The notes beneath the pieces are model-generated. The model was not told the DNA's origin. It saw only the letters and a list, made by a program, of their open reading frames with translations, and did not search any database. The translations under genes and the position numbers were made by a program. From contig CAMLGP010000119.1 of the NCBI GenBank assembly GCA_946479535.1, positions 1 through 7,529 of the forward strand: 7,529 bases of DNA. The letters run 5' to 3'. This stretch comes from an uncultured Bacteroidota bacterium. Its GTDB lineage: Bacteria > Bacteroidota > Bacteroidia > Chitinophagales > Chitinophagaceae. This document shows, piece by piece, positions 4,795 through 7,529 of the stretch. How positions within the stretch are numbered: the first letter of the stretch is position 1; each line of letters opens with the position of its first letter.

Positions 4795-7529
4795 ATGAGA
4801 AACAAAACAAATCGAGTGTTGAGGAAAAAAGTCCTGCTGATGCTTCTCCTTTCAGGCTTTGTGTCTTTTGCAATGGCACAGACCCGGGTTAGAGGAATCA
4901 TTTCCGATAAGGATGGAAAACCACTGCCTGGGGTAACGGTAACCGTAAAAGGCAGTACAATTGCCACTACTACGGGTGATGATGGCACATTCACTATCAC
5001 AGCCTCTCCAAAGGATGTTCTGGAATTTACTTCTGCCAGTTATAATAGCGGCGAGGTTAAAGTTGGGAATTCTCCCAATATTTCCTTTACGCTGAATGAA
5101 AAAGTGAATGTGCTTGATGATGTGGTGGTAGTAGGTTATGGTACCCAGCGCAGGGGAGACCTTACCGGATCAATAGTGGGCGTGAATATCAATGAAACAA
5201 AAAAATACTCTACCTCCGATATTACCCAGTTACTGCAGGGACGTGTGGCTGGTGTTTCCATCAACAGCGATGGGCAACCTGGTGCGGCGCCTGTTGTAAG
5301 GATCAGAGGTTTTAGTACACTGGGTTCACCTCAGCCTTTCTATGTGGTGGATGGTGTGCCTGTTGGAAATTCCATTCGTGATTTCAGTCCAAATGATATT
5401 GAATCCATGCAGGTACTGAAAGATGCAGCCGCGGCAGCTATTTATGGCGCAGAAGCTGCAAATGGAGTTGTTATTATCACTACCAGACAGGGAAAGAAGA
5501 ATACACAAATGAGAGTGGATTACAACGGCTATTATGGATGGGATAAGGTTTGGCAACATACTGATGTTACTGACAGGGCTCAATACCAGATGCTGGTTAA
5601 TGAATCGCGTGTAAATGGTGGCCAGCCACTTTTTCCTGCTAATGATCCTACCAATCCCGGGTATATTACCAATATCAATACTGACTGGCAAAAAGAAGGG
5701 CTTAAAACCGGAACCAGGCAAAATCATAACGTAAGCCTGTCTGGCGGCGGTCAGAACAGCACTTATAATATTTCCCTGGATTATTTTGATAATGCTGGCA
5801 CCTATGTAGGAAACGGACCAAGCTATAATCGTTATACTGCAAGGGTTAACACTTCAGCAGAAAAGGGAATATTGAAAGTAGGTGAGTCAATGTCTTACAC
5901 ACATTCTCACGAAAACTCATTGACATTCCGTGATGATATCCTGTTAGGTGGCATTCCTCCACTGATCAATACATTGGTTAGGGCAATTCCTACCATGTCT
6001 GTTTATGATCCGGCTAATGATGGAGGATTTGGCGGTTCCAATTCAGAGTTTCATGGTGAAAATTCATTGAATGGAATTGGAGTAAACTCCATGTTTAGGA
6101 ACTATGTTGATGTAGATCGCATATTTTCCAACATTTATGGAGAGCTTCAGCTATTAAAGAAAGGAGGAAATAATTTAAAATACAGGGCAAGCGTCAGTTA
6201 TGATCGTACAGTAACAAGGGATTATTCATGGGTTCCTACTTTTTTCATGGGTAAATTCTTCAGTAATACAATTGCCCGCCTGAATGATAATTCAAGGAAT
6301 TTCTCCAATGCAGCAATAGAGAATACTTTTACTTACGAGAAGAATTTTGGAAAGCATTCCCTTACAGCATTGGCTGGTCATTCCTACCGGAACAACAAGG
6401 CTGTTTTCCGTGAAAGCAGTGCACAGGGATTCACACAGCCATATTACCCTGTTATCAGTAATGGTACCAGCAGCGCTGCTAAAGGAACGGAGTTTGTCAA
6501 TAATATCACTTCTTTATTTGGTCGGGTTAACTATAGCTATGACAACAGATATCTGGTTGCAGCTTCGATACGCAGGGATGGATCTTCCAGGTTTTCTCCA
6601 AGCAATAAATATGGAAGCTTCCCCGCCGTATCTGTGGGTTGGAAGGTGAGCAATGAAAAATTCTGGTCGGTTCCCGCCACCGTAATATCTTCTCTTAAGG
6701 TGAGGGCAAGCTATGGTAAACTGGGTAACCAGAATATTGGTGACTACGGTTACCAGGCGATAATCAATTCAGGTGTTGTATACACATTTGATGGTACAAG
6801 GATCACTGGTGGTTTGCAAACCAGCGTTGTTTCTGAAACATTAAAATGGGAAGAAAAGGCAACTACCAATGTTGGATTTGATGCCATATTACTGAACAAT
6901 CACCTGGATTTTTCAGCAGAATGGTATAATGCAAAAAGCTCCGATGTGCTGGTAAATGTTCCAATTCCTGCATCGGTTGGTTCCAATAACCTTGCACCTG
7001 TTGTTAATGCGGCAACTTTTACCAATAAGGGGATTGAGCTAGCGCTTACCTATCACAAGAACAAAGGTGATTTCACCTTTGATGTGGGCGCCAATCTTTC
7101 TACTGTTAAGAATGAGGTGTTAAGCCTGGGTCTTAACAACTCTGAACCTTTGCAGGGTGCTGGTGCCAGAACGGCAATTGGAAGATCTATTGGTGAACAT
7201 TATGGATTTGTTTATGAAGGCATTTATCAGTCACAGGCAGAAATAGCTGCTCATGCTGTTCATACTTTTGCTCCAAACCTTAAACCCGGTGACGTAAAAT
7301 ATAAAGATATAAGCGGTCCTGATGGCAAACCGGATGGTTTTGTAGATGACACTTATGACCGTGTTTATCTCGGCAGTGGAATTCCCAAATACAACTATGG
7401 ATTTAATTTCAGTGCAGCCTATAAACAATTTGACTTTACATTGTTTGCATCAGGCAGCGCCAAATTCCTTATTAACAGCCGGTTTTACAGGGACCTGATG
7501 CATTCAGGCGGTGCTTCCAACTATAGCAC
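4795..7529 (+). CDS. SusC/RagA-type TonB-dependent outer-membrane receptor (partial, C-terminus off the right edge)
   Basis: The frame is open for 911 codons and runs off the window; family members are usually about 1000-1100 residues, so roughly the last strands of the barrel are missing. A Sec signal peptide (1-28, cleavage after AMA) precedes a carboxypeptidase-regulatory-like domain (about 31-102). A TonB-box-like DDVVVVGYGTQ (108-118) follows, then the plug (about 122-235) with LLQGRVAGV (146-154), RIRGFSTLG (169-177), YVVDGVPV (183-190) and AIYGAEAANGVVIITT (215-230), all SusC hallmarks. The rest is beta-barrel, with the late Asp-rich loop at 838-855 and YLGSG (858-862). There is no N-terminal STN domain, so it is not a FecA-type signalling transducer; control by the divergent two-component system fits better. 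The ATG is the first after an in-frame TAA at 4765-4767 and has an A-rich leader. It imports a ligand captured by a SusD-type lipoprotein, expected just downstream. The substrate cannot be read from the sequence. Confidence 0.96.
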   Translation, partial: MRNKTNRVLRKKVLLMLLLSGFVSFAMAQTRVRGIISDKDGKPLPGVTVTVKGSTIATTTGDDGTFTITASPKDVLEFTSASYNSGEVKVGNSPNISFTLNEKVNVLDDVVVVGYGTQRRGDLTGSIVGVNINETKKYSTSDITQLLQGRVAGVSINSDGQPGAAPVVRIRGFSTLGSPQPFYVVDGVPVGNSIRDFSPNDIESMQVLKDAAAAAIYGAEAANGVVIITTRQGKKNTQMRVDYNGYYGWDKVWQHTDVTDRAQYQMLVNESRVNGGQPLFPANDPTNPGYITNINTDWQKEGLKTGTRQNHNVSLSGGGQNSTYNISLDYFDNAGTYVGNGPSYNRYTARVNTSAEKGILKVGESMSYTHSHENSLTFRDDILLGGIPPLINTLVRAIPTMSVYDPANDGGFGGSNSEFHGENSLNGIGVNSMFRNYVDVDRIFSNIYGELQLLKKGGNNLKYRASVSYDRTVTRDYSWVPTFFMGKFFSNTIARLNDNSRNFSNAAIENTFTYEKNFGKHSLTALAGHSYRNNKAVFRESSAQGFTQPYYPVISNGTSSAAKGTEFVNNITSLFGRVNYSYDNRYLVAASIRRDGSSRFSPSNKYGSFPAVSVGWKVSNEKFWSVPATVISSLKVRASYGKLGNQNIGDYGYQAIINSGVVYTFDGTRITGGLQTSVVSETLKWEEKATTNVGFDAILLNNHLDFSAEWYNAKSSDVLVNVPIPASVGSNNLAPVVNAATFTNKGIELALTYHKNKGDFTFDVGANLSTVKNEVLSLGLNNSEPLQGAGARTAIGRSIGEHYGFVYEGIYQSQAEIAAHAVHTFAPNLKPGDVKYKDISGPDGKPDGFVDDTYDRVYLGSGIPKYNYGFNFSAAYKQFDFTLFASGSAKFLINSRFYRDLMHSGGASNYS

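Noticed and set aside
4795..5100. Possible signalling-type (FecA-like) receptor working with an anti-sigma factor
   Set aside because: The N-terminal extension is a carboxypeptidase-regulatory-like domain, not an STN domain, and no sigma/anti-sigma genes are present nearby.
5326..5727. A 133-codon open frame on the minus strand within the susC-like gene
   Set aside because: It is antisense to the conserved plug and early barrel, with no recognisable motif, and is a shadow frame.

Overview
The window looks like a carbohydrate- or nutrient-uptake locus from a member of the Bacteroidota, most likely a Chitinophagaceae/Sphingobacteria-type genome, although the exact family is a guess. The support is the gene content: a SusC-type TonB-dependent receptor, a periplasmic two-propeller sensor kinase of the kind found in Bacteroidota hybrid two-component systems (HTCS), and a Nudix-fold regulator with a degenerate Nudix box. 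Upstream regions are A-rich and lack Shine-Dalgarno sequences, as is usual in this phylum. The base composition is moderately AT-rich throughout and nothing looks foreign.

Layout. (1) Positions 1-368, minus strand: the N-terminal 122 codons of an NrtR/AraR-like Nudix-domain transcriptional regulator, cut by the left edge. (2) Positions 369-501: a 133-base gap with a weak promoter candidate and no clear terminator. (3) Positions 502-1275, minus strand: a response regulator with a receiver domain and an AraC-type DNA-binding domain. (4) Positions 1285-4428, minus strand: a 1047-residue sensor kinase with a signal peptide, 14 propeller repeats, a Y_Y_Y domain, one membrane span, and HisKA plus HATPase domains. 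It starts at TTG and lies 9 bases upstream of the regulator gene. (5) Positions 4429-4794: a 366-base divergent regulatory region. (6) Positions 4795-7529, plus strand: the first 911 codons of a SusC-like receptor, cut by the right edge. A susD partner and possibly glycan-degrading enzymes are expected beyond the edge but are not seen.

Proposed working (inference): the kinase senses a breakdown product of the substrate in the periplasm and passes phosphate to Asp52 of the separate response regulator. The regulator then binds the divergent region and activates susC transcription, possibly along with its own operon. Together the two genes carry the domains of one canonical HTCS protein, but split over two polypeptides. 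The NrtR-like gene downstream may add a second, cytoplasmic sugar-sensing layer.

No wholly novel system was found. The points worth a second look are the unfused HTCS, candidate operator repeats in the divergent region, the TTG start of the kinase, the catalytically broken Nudix box, and a T9 tract upstream of susC. There are no RNA genes, mobile elements or CRISPR arrays that I could support.
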